Assembly (NCBI RefSeq): GCF_003570885.1
Contig: NZ_QXJC01000001.1
Span: forward strand, 62,001-126,000
DNA from: Simplicispira hankyongi
GTDB lineage: Bacteria > Pseudomonadota > Gammaproteobacteria > Burkholderiales > Burkholderiaceae_C
Direction of reading: 5' to 3'
Length of the DNA stretch: 64,000 nt
Shown here one piece after another: positions 13,016 to 23,220 of this stretch (position 1 is its first letter; each line of letters opens with the position of its first letter). Made by a program: the position numbers and the translations under genes. The notes below the pieces were generated by a model. That model searched no databases, was not told the DNA's origin, and was given only the letters and a program-made list of their open reading frames with translations.

Positions 13016-14571
13016 CTATTGAAAACCAGACCGATGCCGCTTTGCTGAAAAATCTGGTGCCGATGCTGCAGCAGCGCGATGGCGCGCCCGTGGAGCATGT
13101 GCAAACCCATATCTCGCACATCCTGCTCACGCCTGGGCATGCCTACAAGCTCAAGCGGCCGGTGCGGCTGCCCTTTGTCGATTTCAGCAGCGTGGCCGCG
13201 CGCCGCCATTTTTGTGAAGAAGAGCTGCGCCTGAACCGGCGGCTGGCGCCATCGCTGTACCTGGAGGTGCTGCCCGTGCTGGGCAGCGTGCAGGCGCCGC
13301 GCCTGGGCGCGCCGAACGAAGCGGCAGACAGCGCTATCGACTGGGTGGTGCACATGCACCGCTTCGCCAGCGGCAGCGAGGCCGACGCCCTGGTGCGCAG
13401 TGGCGCGTTGCACGCGGCCGAGGTGGAGCGTTTTGCAAAGCAGCTTGCGCACTTTCATGCGGCCTGCCCGGTGGCGGCTGCCGGCAGCGCGTGGGGCAGC
13501 GCCGCCCAGGTGCAGCAGGCCATTGGCGATGTGTTCAACACCCTGGCAACGCTGCTGGACGGTGCCGATGCGCCCCGGCTGCAGGCGCTGCACCCGGTGT
13601 TTGCCGGGCTGGAAGGGTGGTGGGCACAGCGCCAGGCGGGCGGCCATGTGCGCGAGGGCCATGGCGACCTGCATCTGGGCAACCTGGTGCGGCTGGAGGG
13701 TGTGCTCACCGCCTTCGACTGCATCGAGTTCAGTCCGGCCCTGCGCTGGATCGACACCCTGGCGGATGCCGCGTTCCTCACCATGGACCTGCATGCCCAT
13801 GGCCGCTCCGATCTGGCCTGGCGCTTTCTCGATGCCTACCTGAGCGAAACTGGCGACTACGCTGCACTGGCCGTGCTGCGTCCCTACGAAATCTACCGTG
13901 CCCTGGTGCGCGCCCTGGCGGCGCGGCTGCGCACCGAGCAGGGTGGGGCACAGGCGTGCGGGCCTGACTACCTGGCCTGCGCCGAGGCGCTGGCCCAGCC
14001 CATGCAGCCGCGCTTGCTCATCACCCATGGTCTGTCGGGTTCGGGCAAATCCACCGTCGCCGCTGCCCTGTTGGCCCAGGCCGGCGCCGTGCGCCTGCGC
14101 TCGGACGTGGAGCGCAAGCGCCTGCATGGCCTGGCGCCACTGGCCGACTCGGCTGCGCACGGCGCCGACATCTACACGCCCGAGGCCTCGCAGCGCACCT
14201 TCGAGCATTTGGCCGAGCAGGCCAGCGCGTTGTTGCAGGCCGGCTACCCGGTGATCGTCGATGCCGCCTTCCTGCGCCAGAGCGATCGCGCCCACATGCA
14301 CGCCGTGGCGCAGGCACTGGGCGTGCCCTTCACCGTGTTGCACTGCCGTGCCGGCGAGCAACAACTGCAAGCGCGTGTGCAAAGTCGCCTTGCGGCAGGA
14401 GGCGACCCGTCCGAGGCCGGCCTGGCCGTACTGGCAGCGCAGCAGCGCACAGCCGAACCGCTGACGGAGCAAGAGCAGGCGCTGACACTGACCGTGAACA
14501 CCGATGCCCCGTGGAGCGCAGCAGACCTCGAACGCCAATGGCGAGCCGCCGTGACGGACATGAAAGCCTGA
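12997..14571 (+). CDS. Fusion protein: aminoglycoside-phosphotransferase-like domain plus P-loop kinase domain
   Basis: About 524 residues in two halves. Residues 1-330 resemble an APH/choline kinase-like fold with the catalytic loop VREGHGDLHLGNLV and a downstream FDCIEF metal-binding segment. Residues 340-520 are an AAA/gluconate-kinase-like P-loop domain with Walker A GLSGSGKST and RSDVERKRL. Such two-domain proteins are widespread and mostly uncharacterised; the substrate is unknown. Start choice: GTG at 12997 lies inside repeat copy 2, while TTG at 13012 follows GGAG (13003-13006) at good spacing and may be the real start. It lies between two dienoyl-CoA metabolism genes. Confidence 0.8.
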   Translation: MFGADLTIENQTDAALLKNLVPMLQQRDGAPVEHVQTHISHILLTPGHAYKLKRPVRLPFVDFSSVAARRHFCEEELRLNRRLAPSLYLEVLPVLGSVQAPRLGAPNEAADSAIDWVVHMHRFASGSEADALVRSGALHAAEVERFAKQLAHFHAACPVAAAGSAWGSAAQVQQAIGDVFNTLATLLDGADAPRLQALHPVFAGLEGWWAQRQAGGHVREGHGDLHLGNLVRLEGVLTAFDCIEFSPALRWIDTLADAAFLTMDLHAHGRSDLAWRFLDAYLSETGDYAALAVLRPYEIYRALVRALAARLRTEQGGAQACGPDYLACAEALAQPMQPRLLITHGLSGSGKSTVAAALLAQAGAVRLRSDVERKRLHGLAPLADSAAHGADIYTPEASQRTFEHLAEQASALLQAGYPVIVDAAFLRQSDRAHMHAVAQALGVPFTVLHCRAGEQQLQARVQSRLAAGGDPSEAGLAVLAAQQRTAEPLTEQEQALTLTVNTDAPWSAADLERQWRAAVTDMKA

Positions 14572-14575
14572 TCGA

Positions 14576-14632
14576 ATTACTACTTAATTAATAGCTACTA
14601 ACGCTTGCCAGATAAGCGCTAGAGGCCAAAAA
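14576..14632 (+). repeat. Intergenic palindromic repeat A, copy 3
   Basis: It contains AATAGCTACTAACGCTTG, a short spacer and GATAAGCGCTAGAGGCC. It fills the gap between the kinase fusion and the crotonase-family gene. Confidence 0.75.
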
Positions 14633-14654
14633 CACCTAAAAAATGGAGCCACCT

Positions 14655-15467
14655 ATGCAATTTGAAACCCTCGCCGTCTCGCTCGAAAACCATATCGCCA
14701 CCGTGCGCCTGAACCGCCCCGACAAGGCCAACGCCATGAATGCCACCATGTGGCAGGAGATTCGCCGGGCCTTCGAGTGGGTGGACGCCACCCCCGAGGC
14801 CCGCGTGGCCGTGCTGCAAGGTGAAGGCAAGCTCTTCACCGCCGGCATCGACCTGCAGATGATGATGGGCCTCGCCCCGCAGATCCAGAACGACTGCGAC
14901 GGCCGCACGCGGGAAGCCCTGCGCCGCGTCATCCTCGACCTGCAGGACACGCTCACCAGCCTGGAGCGCTGCCGCAAGCCCGTGCTCGCGGCCATCCACG
15001 GCGGCTGCATCGGCGGTGGCATCGACCTCGTCACCTGCGCCGACATGCGCTATGCCAGCAGCGACGCCTACTTCACCATCAAGGAAATCGACATCGGCAT
15101 GACCGCCGACGTCGGCACGCTGCAGCGCCTGCCCAAGCTGGTGGGCGAGGGCATCACCCGCGAACTGGCCTACACCGGGCGCAAGTTCGACGCGGCCGAG
15201 GCCAAGGACATCGGCCTGGTGAACCGGGTGTTCGAGAGCCGCGAGGCGCTGTACGCCGGCGTGCACGAGCTTGCCGCCACCATTGCCGCCAAGTCGCCCC
15301 TGTCGATTCGCGGCACCAAGGAAATGATCACCTACGCCCGCGACCACTCGGTGGCCGACAGCCTGAACTACATCGCCACCTGGAACGCCGCCATGCTGAT
15401 GAGCAGCGATTTGAGCGAGGCCATGCAGGCCAACATGGCGAAGAAGGCGCCGAGTTTCAAGAATTGA
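14655..15467 (+). CDS. Crotonase family enzyme, probable delta(3,5)-delta(2,4)-dienoyl-CoA isomerase
   Basis: The 270-residue enoyl-CoA hydratase/isomerase superfamily protein has AGIDLQMMMG (CoA oxyanion hole), GGCIGGGIDLVTCADMRYAS and IKEIDIGMTADVGTLQRLPKLVG. The last block closely resembles mammalian ECH1 (dienoyl-CoA isomerase), including the acidic residues in KEIDIG and TADVG, rather than ordinary enoyl-CoA hydratase. It would move the double bonds of 3,5-dienoyl-CoA to give the 2,4-dienoyl-CoA substrate of the upstream reductase. ATG 14655 is preferred because GGAG (14645-14648) is correctly spaced from it; ATG 14643 overlaps that motif. Confidence 0.85.
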   Translation: MQFETLAVSLENHIATVRLNRPDKANAMNATMWQEIRRAFEWVDATPEARVAVLQGEGKLFTAGIDLQMMMGLAPQIQNDCDGRTREALRRVILDLQDTLTSLERCRKPVLAAIHGGCIGGGIDLVTCADMRYASSDAYFTIKEIDIGMTADVGTLQRLPKLVGEGITRELAYTGRKFDAAEAKDIGLVNRVFESREALYAGVHELAATIAAKSPLSIRGTKEMITYARDHSVADSLNYIATWNAAMLMSSDLSEAMQANMAKKAPSFKN

Positions 15468-15517
15468 AGGCTTTGGCGACGGCATGGGCGGTCCGATAGC
15501 TCCACGGTCCAAGAAAA

Positions 15518-15934
15518 ATGACCCAGCCCGTGCGTATGGTGCTGGACACCAACGTGGTCTTGTCCGCGCTGGTATTCGGCGGCGGTTTGGCAGGGCAGGC
15601 CCGGCGGGCGTGGCAAGATGGCCTGCTGGTGCCATTGGCCAGTAGGGCCACGGTGCAAAAGTTGGTACGCGTGGTGGCCTACCCGAGGTTTCGCCTCTCC
15701 GGGGCGGAGCAGGGCGAATTGCTGGTCGACTTTCTGTCGTGCGCCGCGACGGTGCGCATTCCCCAGCCGCCCCCCCAGGTGCCCCGGTGCCGCGATGCGT
15801 TCGACGAACCCTTCATGCACCTGGCCGTGGCAGGCTTTTTTCAGGCTTGCGCGCGTCACTGCGCTGCTTCAAGACCGATAGCTGCCTGCGCCTTAGTTGA
15901 GCGGGGCACCGGCCGATGCCGCTGGTGGGGATGA
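15518..15934 (+). pseudogene. PIN-domain ribonuclease (VapC-like), C-terminally degenerate
   Basis: The 138-codon frame starts as a normal PIN toxin of the COG1569 type: VLDTNVVLSALVFGG carries the first catalytic Asp, and CRDAFDEPFMHLAVAG carries the central acidic cluster. After AVAG the expected strand with the last acidic residue (usually ADxLVTGDxDLL) is missing. It is replaced by a Cys/Arg/Ala-rich tail that overlaps the next gene, and no other frame restores it. There is no antitoxin gene in the 50 bases upstream. It is therefore probably an inactive remnant, though a truncated functional form cannot be excluded. Confidence 0.55.
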
Positions 15935-17010
15935 CAGAATCGGACCTGGCCCGGTGCCGGGCTTTCTTTTTCTGGACGGATACCTCTGCTGTGACTTCCC
16001 TGGCCCTCCTGCTGATCGGCTATTCGGTGTTCAGCGCACTGCTGCTCGCATTCACGCACTTCCGCGCGGGCCGCTACCCGGAGCAGCCCGTGTCTCGCGC
16101 CATGGGCCTGGTGTTGCTCGCGGCCTTGGCAGGCCTTCAGCTGCTGCACTTCGCCTGGTTGCAATGGCATGCCGACGTGGTGCACAGCCCGCTCTACAGT
16201 GTGCTGCTGTTCCTGGTGGCGCCTGCCTTCTTTCTGTTCAGTCAGCCCTTGCTGACGCAGAAAGAGGGCGCCGGCCGGCCAAGGGCGCTGTGGTGGCATG
16301 CGGTGCCGGTGGCGGCAGCCGCCGCGCTGCCGTGGGGCGTGGCGTTGCCGCTGGCCTTCGTGCTCGGCACGGGCTACCTTGTGTGGCTCGCACGCAGCTT
16401 GTACCGGCTGCGCGCCGAGCGCGCCGGCTACCGGCGGGAGTTGGTGCTGCTCAGCGTGGTGTTCGCCATCGCCGTCGCGGTGGCCCTGATGGGGCAGTTC
16501 CACGCGCTGCTGCCTGGCAAGCTGTTCTTCGCCGTCTACGCCGTGTGCATCGGCCTGGCGTTTCTGCTGGTCCAGCTCACGCTGGCGCTGCGGCCGGCAC
16601 TGCCCGAGGAAGTGCGGCAGACGGTACAGACGGCCTACGCCAACACGACACTGAACAACGTGGACTGCGAAGCCACCCTGACCCGGTTGCAGGCGCTGAT
16701 GCAGAACGGGCACGCTTACACCGATCCCGACCTCAGCCTGCCGCGCCTGTCGGAAAAACTGGGGCTGACCACACACCAACTGTCTGAACTCATCAACACC
16801 CGGCTGGGCAAGGGTTTCTCACGCTACCTGCGCGAGCAGCGCGTCGACGCGGCCAAGGCCATGCTGTGCGCCGAGCCTTCGGCCTCGGTGCTGTCGGTAG
16901 GGCTGGCCGTCGGGTTCACCTCGCAGTCCAACTTTTATGAGGCCTTTCGCGAAATCGAGGGCATGACGCCGGGGCAGCACCGAAAATTGCACGTTGGCCA
17001 GGGCACATAA
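15916..17010 (+). CDS. Membrane-anchored AraC family transcriptional regulator
   Basis: The protein has up to 364 residues. The N-terminal half holds about six or seven hydrophobic helices (for example LALLLIGYSVFSALLLAF, PLYSVLLFLVAPAFFLF, VVFAIAVAVALMGQF, LFFAVYAVCIGLAFLLV), so a membrane sensor is likely. The C-terminal 100 residues are an AraC HTH pair (LSLPRLSEKLGLTTHQLSELINTRLGKGFSRYLREQRV and SVGLAVGFTSQSNFYEAFREIEGMTPGQHRK). The start is uncertain: ATG 15916 overlaps the PIN remnant, and internal starts near 15934 or 15990 are possible. It sits just upstream of an SDR/DUF2269/DUF4166 operon, with a perfect palindrome between them, and probably controls it. Confidence 0.85.
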   Translation: MPLVGMTESDLARCRAFFFWTDTSAVTSLALLLIGYSVFSALLLAFTHFRAGRYPEQPVSRAMGLVLLAALAGLQLLHFAWLQWHADVVHSPLYSVLLFLVAPAFFLFSQPLLTQKEGAGRPRALWWHAVPVAAAAALPWGVALPLAFVLGTGYLVWLARSLYRLRAERAGYRRELVLLSVVFAIAVAVALMGQFHALLPGKLFFAVYAVCIGLAFLLVQLTLALRPALPEEVRQTVQTAYANTTLNNVDCEATLTRLQALMQNGHAYTDPDLSLPRLSEKLGLTTHQLSELINTRLGKGFSRYLREQRVDAAKAMLCAEPSASVLSVGLAVGFTSQSNFYEAFREIEGMTPGQHRKLHVGQGT

Positions 17011-17022
17011 AGTTGGTTGCTC

Positions 17023-17099
17023 ATCCAGAATGATCATTCTGGATAGGGAATTTGTTCCTGACTGATCAGATTGCAAACATTTTTAGCTGCAATCCAGAA
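17023..17099 (+). promoter_or_regulatory. Perfect 22-bp palindrome plus third half-site, probable AraC-type operator
   Basis: ATCCAGAATGA is followed directly by its exact reverse complement (17023-17044). The same half-site ATCCAGAA recurs in direct orientation at 17092-17099, about 36 bases before the SDR gene start. The pattern fits a regulator dimer bound upstream with an additional contact near the promoter. Confidence 0.65.
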
Positions 17100-17134
17100 C
17101 ACTGAAGGCTCCTTCACCTCACAAGGGGCTTTTC

Positions 17135-18013
17135 ATGAACATTCTGCTCGCAGGGGCCGATGGCTTTCTCGGTCGCCACGTGGCCCGGGCACTCGCCGGG
17201 GCCGGGCACCATATGGTGCCGGTATCGCGCCGCCACGGGGTGGACTTTGCCCGCATGCAAACACCGGGCGACTGGCGCGGTTGGCTCGCCGAGATAGACG
17301 CCGTCGTCAACTGCGTTGGCATCATCGGCGAGACCCGTGGTCAGAAGTTTGCCGCCTTGCACACGCGGGCTCCCTGCGCTTTGTTCCGGGCCTGCGCAGA
17401 GGCCAAAGTGCGACGGGTGGTGCAGGTGTCTGCTCTGGGTGCCGATGCCCATGCGTTCTCGGCCTACCACCTGAGCAAGCGCGCGGCCGACGACTGCCTG
17501 CGCGCGCTCGATCTGGACTGGTTCGTGCTGCGGCCCTCGCTGGTCTACGGCCTGGGCGGGCAAAGCGCGGCGCTGTTCATGCGGCTGGCGGCGGCGCCGA
17601 TGATCCCGGTCATCGGCGACGGACAGCAGGTGGTGCAGCCTGTGCATGTGAGCGACGTGGTGGCCACCGTGGTGCGCTGCCTCGGGAGCAGCGCGCCGCG
17701 CCAGACGCTGGACGTGGTGGGTCCGCAGACATTCACCTTCGTGGAATGGCTGCAGACCATGCGCAAGGCCCAGGGCAAGCCGCGCGGCGCAGTGTTGCAC
17801 GTACCGCTGGGCCTGGTGCGCAGCGCTGCCCAGTGGCTGCAGCATGTGTGGCCCATAGCCCAGCCAGACAACCTGCGCATGCTGGCCCAGGGCTACCGGG
17901 CCGACCCGGCACAGCTGGCGCGCTTTCTGGGGCGGCCGCCGCACGCGGTGCAGCCGGCGCTGTTCTTTTCGGCCACCGCGTTGCTTTCCGTGCCGGAGGG
18001 CCAGCCGTCATGA
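17135..18013 (+). CDS. NAD(P)-binding atypical SDR / NDUFA9-like protein
   Basis: The 292-residue protein starts with the Rossmann motif NILLAGADGFLGRHVARAL and contains VVNCVGIIGE, VVQVSALGADAHAFSAYHLSKRAAD (Tyr/Lys of an extended SDR) and LRPSLVYGLGG. It matches the atypical SDR group of NDUFA9-like or NmrA-like sugar-nucleotide-type reductases. The C-terminal 30 residues are hydrophobic. The ATG overlaps nothing upstream, and AAGGGG lies about 9 bases before it. The stop overlaps the DUF2269 start (ATGA), so the genes are coupled. Substrate unknown. Confidence 0.82.
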   Translation: MNILLAGADGFLGRHVARALAGAGHHMVPVSRRHGVDFARMQTPGDWRGWLAEIDAVVNCVGIIGETRGQKFAALHTRAPCALFRACAEAKVRRVVQVSALGADAHAFSAYHLSKRAADDCLRALDLDWFVLRPSLVYGLGGQSAALFMRLAAAPMIPVIGDGQQVVQPVHVSDVVATVVRCLGSSAPRQTLDVVGPQTFTFVEWLQTMRKAQGKPRGAVLHVPLGLVRSAAQWLQHVWPIAQPDNLRMLAQGYRADPAQLARFLGRPPHAVQPALFFSATALLSVPEGQPS

Positions 18014-18489
18014 CCTATACCGCGCTCAAGACCTTGCACATCCTCAGCATGGTGCTGTTGTTCGGCACTGGCCTGGGCAGCGCCTTCTACAAATGGATGG
18101 CCGACCGCAGCGGCCACGTCGCGCACATCGCGGTGACGAACCGCCATGTGGTGCTGGCCGACTGGTTGTTCACCACGCCCACGGTCCTTTTTCAGCTGCT
18201 GAGCGGTGTATGGATGCTGCACCTGGCCGGGGTGCCACTCGATACCCTCTGGGTGATATTGAGCCTCGGCCTGTACGCCGTGGCGGGCGGCTGTTGGTTG
18301 CCGGTGGTGTGGCTGCAGATCCGCATGCAGCGCATCGCCGAAGAGGCAGCGGCGCGCCATGCGCCGCTGCCGGGACTCTACTGGCGCATGGCGCGCGCCT
18401 GGTTCTGGCTGGGCGTACCGGCTTTCGTGGCCATGGTGCTGGTCGTTGTGCTGATGGTGTTCAAACACATTCCGGGGGTGGCAACATGA
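18010..18489 (+). CDS. DUF2269 family integral membrane protein
   Basis: The 159-residue protein has four clear hydrophobic helices and the family-like N-terminus LKTLHILSMVLLFGTGLGSAFYKW. It ends with a final helix rich in Val and Met. Start and stop overlap both neighbours by ATGA, giving a tightly coupled three-gene operon (SDR, DUF2269, DUF4166). The family has no assigned function; a membrane partner for the SDR is plausible but inferred. Confidence 0.85.
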   Translation: MTYTALKTLHILSMVLLFGTGLGSAFYKWMADRSGHVAHIAVTNRHVVLADWLFTTPTVLFQLLSGVWMLHLAGVPLDTLWVILSLGLYAVAGGCWLPVVWLQIRMQRIAEEAAARHAPLPGLYWRMARAWFWLGVPAFVAMVLVVVLMVFKHIPGVAT

Positions 18490-19067
18490 AAAGCCTGATG
18501 CAGCAGGTATTGGGTGAGAGCTGGAAGCAGCTTCCGCCTGGGTTGAAGGCGCATTACTGCTCCGGCGCGAGCACCGACGTTGGCCAGATGGACGTGGAGT
18601 TCCCCGCCTTCATGCAGCCGGGACTTTGGGTGCTGGGCTGGCTGGGGGCGCTGGTTCGACGTCGCGGGCGCGCCATCGCCACCACGGTCGAGAAAACCGA
18701 GGTGGGCCCGCACCAGTACTGGCGCCGCACCCTGTGCTACCCGGACGGAACCGTGGCACGCTTCAACAGCCATTGGGAGCTGGCGGGCGGCAACCAGCTC
18801 ATCGAGTACGTCAACCCCTGGCTGGGCCTGCAGATGGCGGTGCAGGTGCAGGGCGGCCAGTTGCATTACCACGGCGTACGCTATGTGGTGCGCTTGGGTC
18901 GGCTGCGTCTGCCCATACCGGAGTGGCTGGCGCTGGGCCATACCACCATTGTCGAAACGGCCACAGGGCCGCGGAGCTTTGCGATGGACTTCCGGCTTGC
19001 GCACCCGCTGCTGGGGCAGGTGTTCCGATACAGCGGCACGTTCGTGGCGAAGGAGGGCGGCCGATAG
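18486..19067 (+). CDS. DUF4166 family protein
   Basis: The 193-residue protein matches DUF4166 in length and layout: N-terminal LGESWKQLPPGLKAHY, central YWRRTLCYPDG and a C-terminal beta-rich part (DFRLAHPLLGQVFRYSGTF). It has no signal peptide. The ATG overlaps the DUF2269 stop. DUF4166 domains are often encoded beside, or fused to, SDR domains like the first gene of this operon, which supports joint function. Biochemical role unknown. Confidence 0.8.
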   Translation: MKSLMQQVLGESWKQLPPGLKAHYCSGASTDVGQMDVEFPAFMQPGLWVLGWLGALVRRRGRAIATTVEKTEVGPHQYWRRTLCYPDGTVARFNSHWELAGGNQLIEYVNPWLGLQMAVQVQGGQLHYHGVRYVVRLGRLRLPIPEWLALGHTTIVETATGPRSFAMDFRLAHPLLGQVFRYSGTFVAKEGGR

Positions 19068-19158
19068 TCAGTGACTCGTTCTTGCCGAGTGCGTGATTGG
19101 GCCGCCGGAAGGATGCAGGTCGGAAACCCGCAGGCGTTGGCGATGGTGCGCCCGCAGC

Positions 19159-19788
<630 letters not shown>

Positions 19789-19814
19789 GAAGGGGAATTG
19801 GTAAATGGATGAAT

Positions 19815-20792
19815 TCAGTCGGCAAGAAAGCGGGCGTAGCGCGGCAGGTCGACATTGCCGCCGCTGATGATGATGCCCACGCGTGCCCCGTGCAGGTCGC
19901 AGCCGCCGTGCAGCGCGCCGGCCAGCGCCAGTGCGCCAGTGGGCTCGACGACGAGCTTCATGCGCTCGGCAAAAAAACGCAGGGACTGCATCAGTTGCAG
20001 GTCGCTGGCGGTGACGATGCCCTCGGCGCCCTGCTGGATGATGTCAAAGGCCAGCGGGGCGAGCGACGTGGCGCGCGCGCCGTCGGCAATGGTGCTGCGC
20101 GGGAGCGCGATTTCCACGATCTGGCCGGCGGCGAGCGATTGTTGGCCGTCGTTGGCCACCTCGGGCTCCACACCGTACACACGGCACAGGGGCAGGGCTG
20201 CCTTGGTGGCGAGCAGGCTGCCGGCCAGCAGGCCGCCACCGCCCACGCCGACAAACAGGGCGTCGAGCCGCGGCACCTCTTCGACCAGTTCCAGCGCAGC
20301 CGTGCCCTGGCCGGCAACCACGTCGAAGTGGTCTGATGGCGGCACCAGCGTCATGCCGCGCTCTTGCGAGAGCTTGTGGCTGATCGCCTCGCGGTCTTCG
20401 GTCAGCGGGTCGTAGGTGACGACCTGGGCGCCGTAGGCGCGGGTGGCCGCTATCTTGGAGCTCAGGGCGTCGTTGGGCATGACCACGAGCGCGGGCATGT
20501 CCAGCATGCGGGCCGCCAGCGCAATGGCCTGCGCGTGGTTGCCCGCCGAGAACGTGAGCACGCCGCGCTCGCGCTGCTCCGGTGTGAACTGTGCCAGGGC
20601 GTTGTAGGCGCCGCGAAACTTGAAAGCGCCGGTGCGCTGCAGGTTTTCGCATTTGAAGAACACTTGGGCGCCGAGCATCTTGTCGGCCGCACTTGAGCGC
20701 AGTACCGGCGTGTGGTGGGCGACGCCGCGCAGGCGCCCGGCGGCGGCGTGCACGTCTTGCGCCGTGGGCAATGTCAGCTTGGGCCAGCTCAT
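19815..20792 (-). CDS. ilvA: Threonine/serine dehydratase (short, no ACT domain)
   Basis: The 325-residue fold-type II PLP enzyme deaminates threonine (or serine) to 2-oxobutyrate (pyruvate). The PLP lysine is K58 in [13 protein letters not shown]. The glycine-rich phosphate loop [10 protein letters not shown] and SGGNVDLP near the end are present. The C-terminal regulatory ACT domains of biosynthetic IlvA are absent, so the catabolic TdcB-like or serine-racemase-like form is equally possible. The 2-oxobutyrate formed could feed propionyl-CoA and the methylcitrate genes at 36-44 kb, which is inference. Confidence 0.85.
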   Translation of the reverse strand: MSWPKLTLPTAQDVHAAAGRLRGVAHHTPVLRSSAADKMLGAQVFFKCENLQRTGAFKFRGAYNALAQFTPEQRERGVLTFSAGNHAQAIALAARMLDMPALVVMPNDALSSKIAATRAYGAQVVTYDPLTEDREAISHKLSQERGMTLVPPSDHFDVVAGQGTAALELVEEVPRLDALFVGVGGGGLLAGSLLATKAALPLCRVYGVEPEVANDGQQSLAAGQIVEIALPRSTIADGARATSLAPLAFDIIQQGAEGIVTASDLQLMQSLRFFAERMKLVVEPTGALALAGALHGGCDLHGARVGIIISGGNVDLPRYARFLAD

Positions 20793-20834
20793 GCTGCGCT
20801 CCGGGTCGTGGTATGGCGGGGCGATGAAATATGC

Positions 20835-20887
20835 ATAAAAAATGCCTCCAGCGCTTGTTCAGTATACGGTTGAAGCTACACTAATCA
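20835..20887 (-). repeat. Intergenic palindromic repeat A, copy 4 (reverse)
   Basis: Read on the minus strand it gives GTAGCTTCAACCGTATAC, then AACAAGCGCTGGAGGC and a T-rich end. It is degenerate in the left arm. It lies between the start of the dehydratase gene and the end of the HerA-like gene. Confidence 0.55.
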
Positions 20888-20909
20888 TAGTGATTTGCGA
20901 TGCGCGCAC

Positions 20910-22421
20910 TCAACCTTTTCGCCCGCCAAACACGCTGCCCAGCACACCGCGCAGAATCTCGCGCCCCAGGCTGGTGCCCATGGTGCGCACGGCCGATTTG
21001 GCCATGGTTTGCGCCAGGCCGTCGTGCTTGCCGCCGCGTGGGCCGGTAGTGCCAAACAGCACGTCGTTGAGTCCACCGAGCAAGCCGCCGCCACCCTGGG
21101 CAGGCGCAGCGCCGGGGCTCGCGCCGGGCGCCTGCTGCGCCACATCGGCTGTGCGTGCCTTGAGTTTTTCGTAGGCCGATTCGCGGTCCACCATTTTTTC
21201 GTACACGCCTGCCACCAGCGACTGGCCAATGAGTGCCTGGCGCTGCTGCGCCGTGATGGGCCCCAATTGGCTGCCGGGCAGCAGCACAAAGACGCGTTCG
21301 GTCACGCTCGGGCGGCCCTTGGCGTCGAGCAGGCTCACCAGCGCCTCGCCCACGGCCAGCTCGGTGATGGCCGCTTCAATGTCCAGTCCGGGTTTCTGGC
21401 GCATGGTGGTGGCCGTGGCCTTCACGGCCTTCTGGTCGCGCGGCGTGAAAGCGCGCAGCGCATGCTGCACGCGGTTGCCGAGCTGCGCCAGCACGCTGTC
21501 GGGAATGTCGAGCGGGTTCTGCGTGGCGAAATACACGCCCACGCCCTTGCTGCGCACCAGACGCACGACGAGTTCGATGCGCTCGATCAGCACCTTGGGC
21601 GCTTCGTCGAACAGCAAATGCGCTTCGTCGAAGAAGAACACCAGCTTGGGCTTCTCGGGGTCGCCTATTTCGGGCAGTTGCTCGAACAGTTCGGACAGCA
21701 TCCACAGCAGAAAGGTCGCGTACAGGCGCGGGGCATTCATCAGCTTGTCGGCGGCCAGAATGTTGATGACGCCCCGGCTTCCCACGGTCTGCAGCAGGTC
21801 GTTGATGTTCAGCATGGGCTCGCCAAAGAACTTGTCGCCGCCCTGGCTTTCGATCTGCAGCAGCCCGCGCTGGATGGCGCCAATGCTGGCCGCGCTCACG
21901 TTGCCGTACTCGGTGGTGAACTGCTTGGCGTTGTCGCCCACGTAGCTGAGCATGGCGCGCAGGTCTTTCAGGTCCAGCAGCAGCAGGCCGTTGTCGTCGG
22001 CCACCTTGAACACCAGGTTCAACACGCCGAGCTGGGTCTCGTTCAAATCGAGCATGCGCCCGAGCAGCAGCGGCCCCATGTCGGTGATGGTGGCGCGCAC
22101 TGGGTGGCCTTGTTCGCCAAACACGTCCCACAGCGTGGTGGGGCAGGCGACGGGTTCGGGCAGCGCCAAACCGCGGTCCTTGAGCACCGCGGCGATCTTG
22201 TCGGGTACGCTGCCTTGCTGGCTGATGCCGGTCAGGTCGCCTTTGACGTCGGCCATGAACACCGGCACGCCAATGGCCGAGAACTGTTCGGCCAGTTTTT
22301 GCAGCGTCACGGTCTTGCCGGTGCCGGTGGCGCCGGTGATCAAGCCGTGCCGGTTGGCCAGGCCTGGCAAGAGAAAGCACTCGGTAGCGCCGTTTTTCGC
22401 AATCAGCAGGGGGTCAGCCAT
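20910..22421 (-). CDS. HerA-like ATPase, DUF853/YjgR family
   Basis: The 503-residue cytosolic ATPase has Walker A GATGTGKT at 30-37, Walker [13 protein letters not shown], and [35 protein letters not shown] typical of DUF853 (E. coli YjgR). The C-terminal region is Gly/Ala/Pro-rich and then basic. The family is related to HerA/FtsK translocases but has no established role. It stands alone, divergent from yebC with 63 bases between the two starts. Confidence 0.92.
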   Translation of the reverse strand: MADPLLIAKNGATECFLLPGLANRHGLITGATGTGKTVTLQKLAEQFSAIGVPVFMADVKGDLTGISQQGSVPDKIAAVLKDRGLALPEPVACPTTLWDVFGEQGHPVRATITDMGPLLLGRMLDLNETQLGVLNLVFKVADDNGLLLLDLKDLRAMLSYVGDNAKQFTTEYGNVSAASIGAIQRGLLQIESQGGDKFFGEPMLNINDLLQTVGSRGVINILAADKLMNAPRLYATFLLWMLSELFEQLPEIGDPEKPKLVFFFDEAHLLFDEAPKVLIERIELVVRLVRSKGVGVYFATQNPLDIPDSVLAQLGNRVQHALRAFTPRDQKAVKATATTMRQKPGLDIEAAITELAVGEALVSLLDAKGRPSVTERVFVLLPGSQLGPITAQQRQALIGQSLVAGVYEKMVDRESAYEKLKARTADVAQQAPGASPGAAPAQGGGGLLGGLNDVLFGTTGPRGGKHDGLAQTMAKSAVRTMGTSLGREILRGVLGSVFGGRKG

Positions 22422-22484
22422 GGCTTGGGGTGAAAAGTAGAATCAGGGGATAGCTTAATTCAGTATCGACATCAAGGAACATCC

Positions 22485-23204
22485 GTGGCCGGACACAGCA
22501 AGTGGGCGAACATTCAGCACCGCAAGGGGCGCCAGGACGAAAAACGCGGCAAGATCTGGACGCGCATCATCCGTGAAATCACGGTGGCGGCGCGCGCCGG
22601 TGGCGGTGATCTGTCGAGCAACCCGCGCCTGCGCCTGGCGGTGGACAAGGCCAAGGCGGCCAACATGCCGGCCGACCGTATCAAGTACAACATCGAGAAG
22701 GCCTCGGGCACGCTCGAAGGCATGAACTACGAGGAAATCCGCTACGAAGGCTACGGCATTGGCGGTGCGGCCATCATCGTGGACACCATGACCGACAACC
22801 ATGTGCGCACCGTGGCCGAGGTGCGCCACGCCTTCAGCAAGTACGGCGGCAACATGGGGACGGCAGGTTCGGTGGCTTTTCAGTTCAAGAACGTCGGGCA
22901 ACTGGTGTTCGCGCCGGGCACCGACGAAGACAAGGTGATGGAGGTGGCGCTGGAAGCCGGTGCCGACGACGTGATCACCGACGAAGACGGCGCCATTGAG
23001 GTGCTGACCGCACCGACCGAGTTCGAGGCCGTGAAGAACGCCTTGCAGGCCGCCGGGCTCGAGCCTGCCGAAGCGGGCGTCACCATGCGCCCGGACGTGA
23101 CCATCGAGCTGGCCGGCGACGACGCCGAACGCATGCAAAAACTCCTGGACGTGCTCGAAGACCTCGACGACGTGCAGGAGGTCTTTCACAACGCGGCCCT
23201 GTGA
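22485..23204 (+). CDS. yebC: YebC/PmpR family regulatory protein
   Basis: The 239-residue protein starts [24 protein letters not shown], the signature of the TACO1/YebC family, and has full length. The start is GTG 22485 with CAAGGAAC upstream. The family is known as a transcriptional regulator and, more recently, as a translation factor easing ribosome stalling at proline stretches. It heads the run yebC-purD-hemF (16 bases to purD). Confidence 0.95.
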   Translation: MAGHSKWANIQHRKGRQDEKRGKIWTRIIREITVAARAGGGDLSSNPRLRLAVDKAKAANMPADRIKYNIEKASGTLEGMNYEEIRYEGYGIGGAAIIVDTMTDNHVRTVAEVRHAFSKYGGNMGTAGSVAFQFKNVGQLVFAPGTDEDKVMEVALEAGADDVITDEDGAIEVLTAPTEFEAVKNALQAAGLEPAEAGVTMRPDVTIELAGDDAERMQKLLDVLEDLDDVQEVFHNAAL

Positions 23205-23220
23205 ACCCGAGCCTTTCGAC

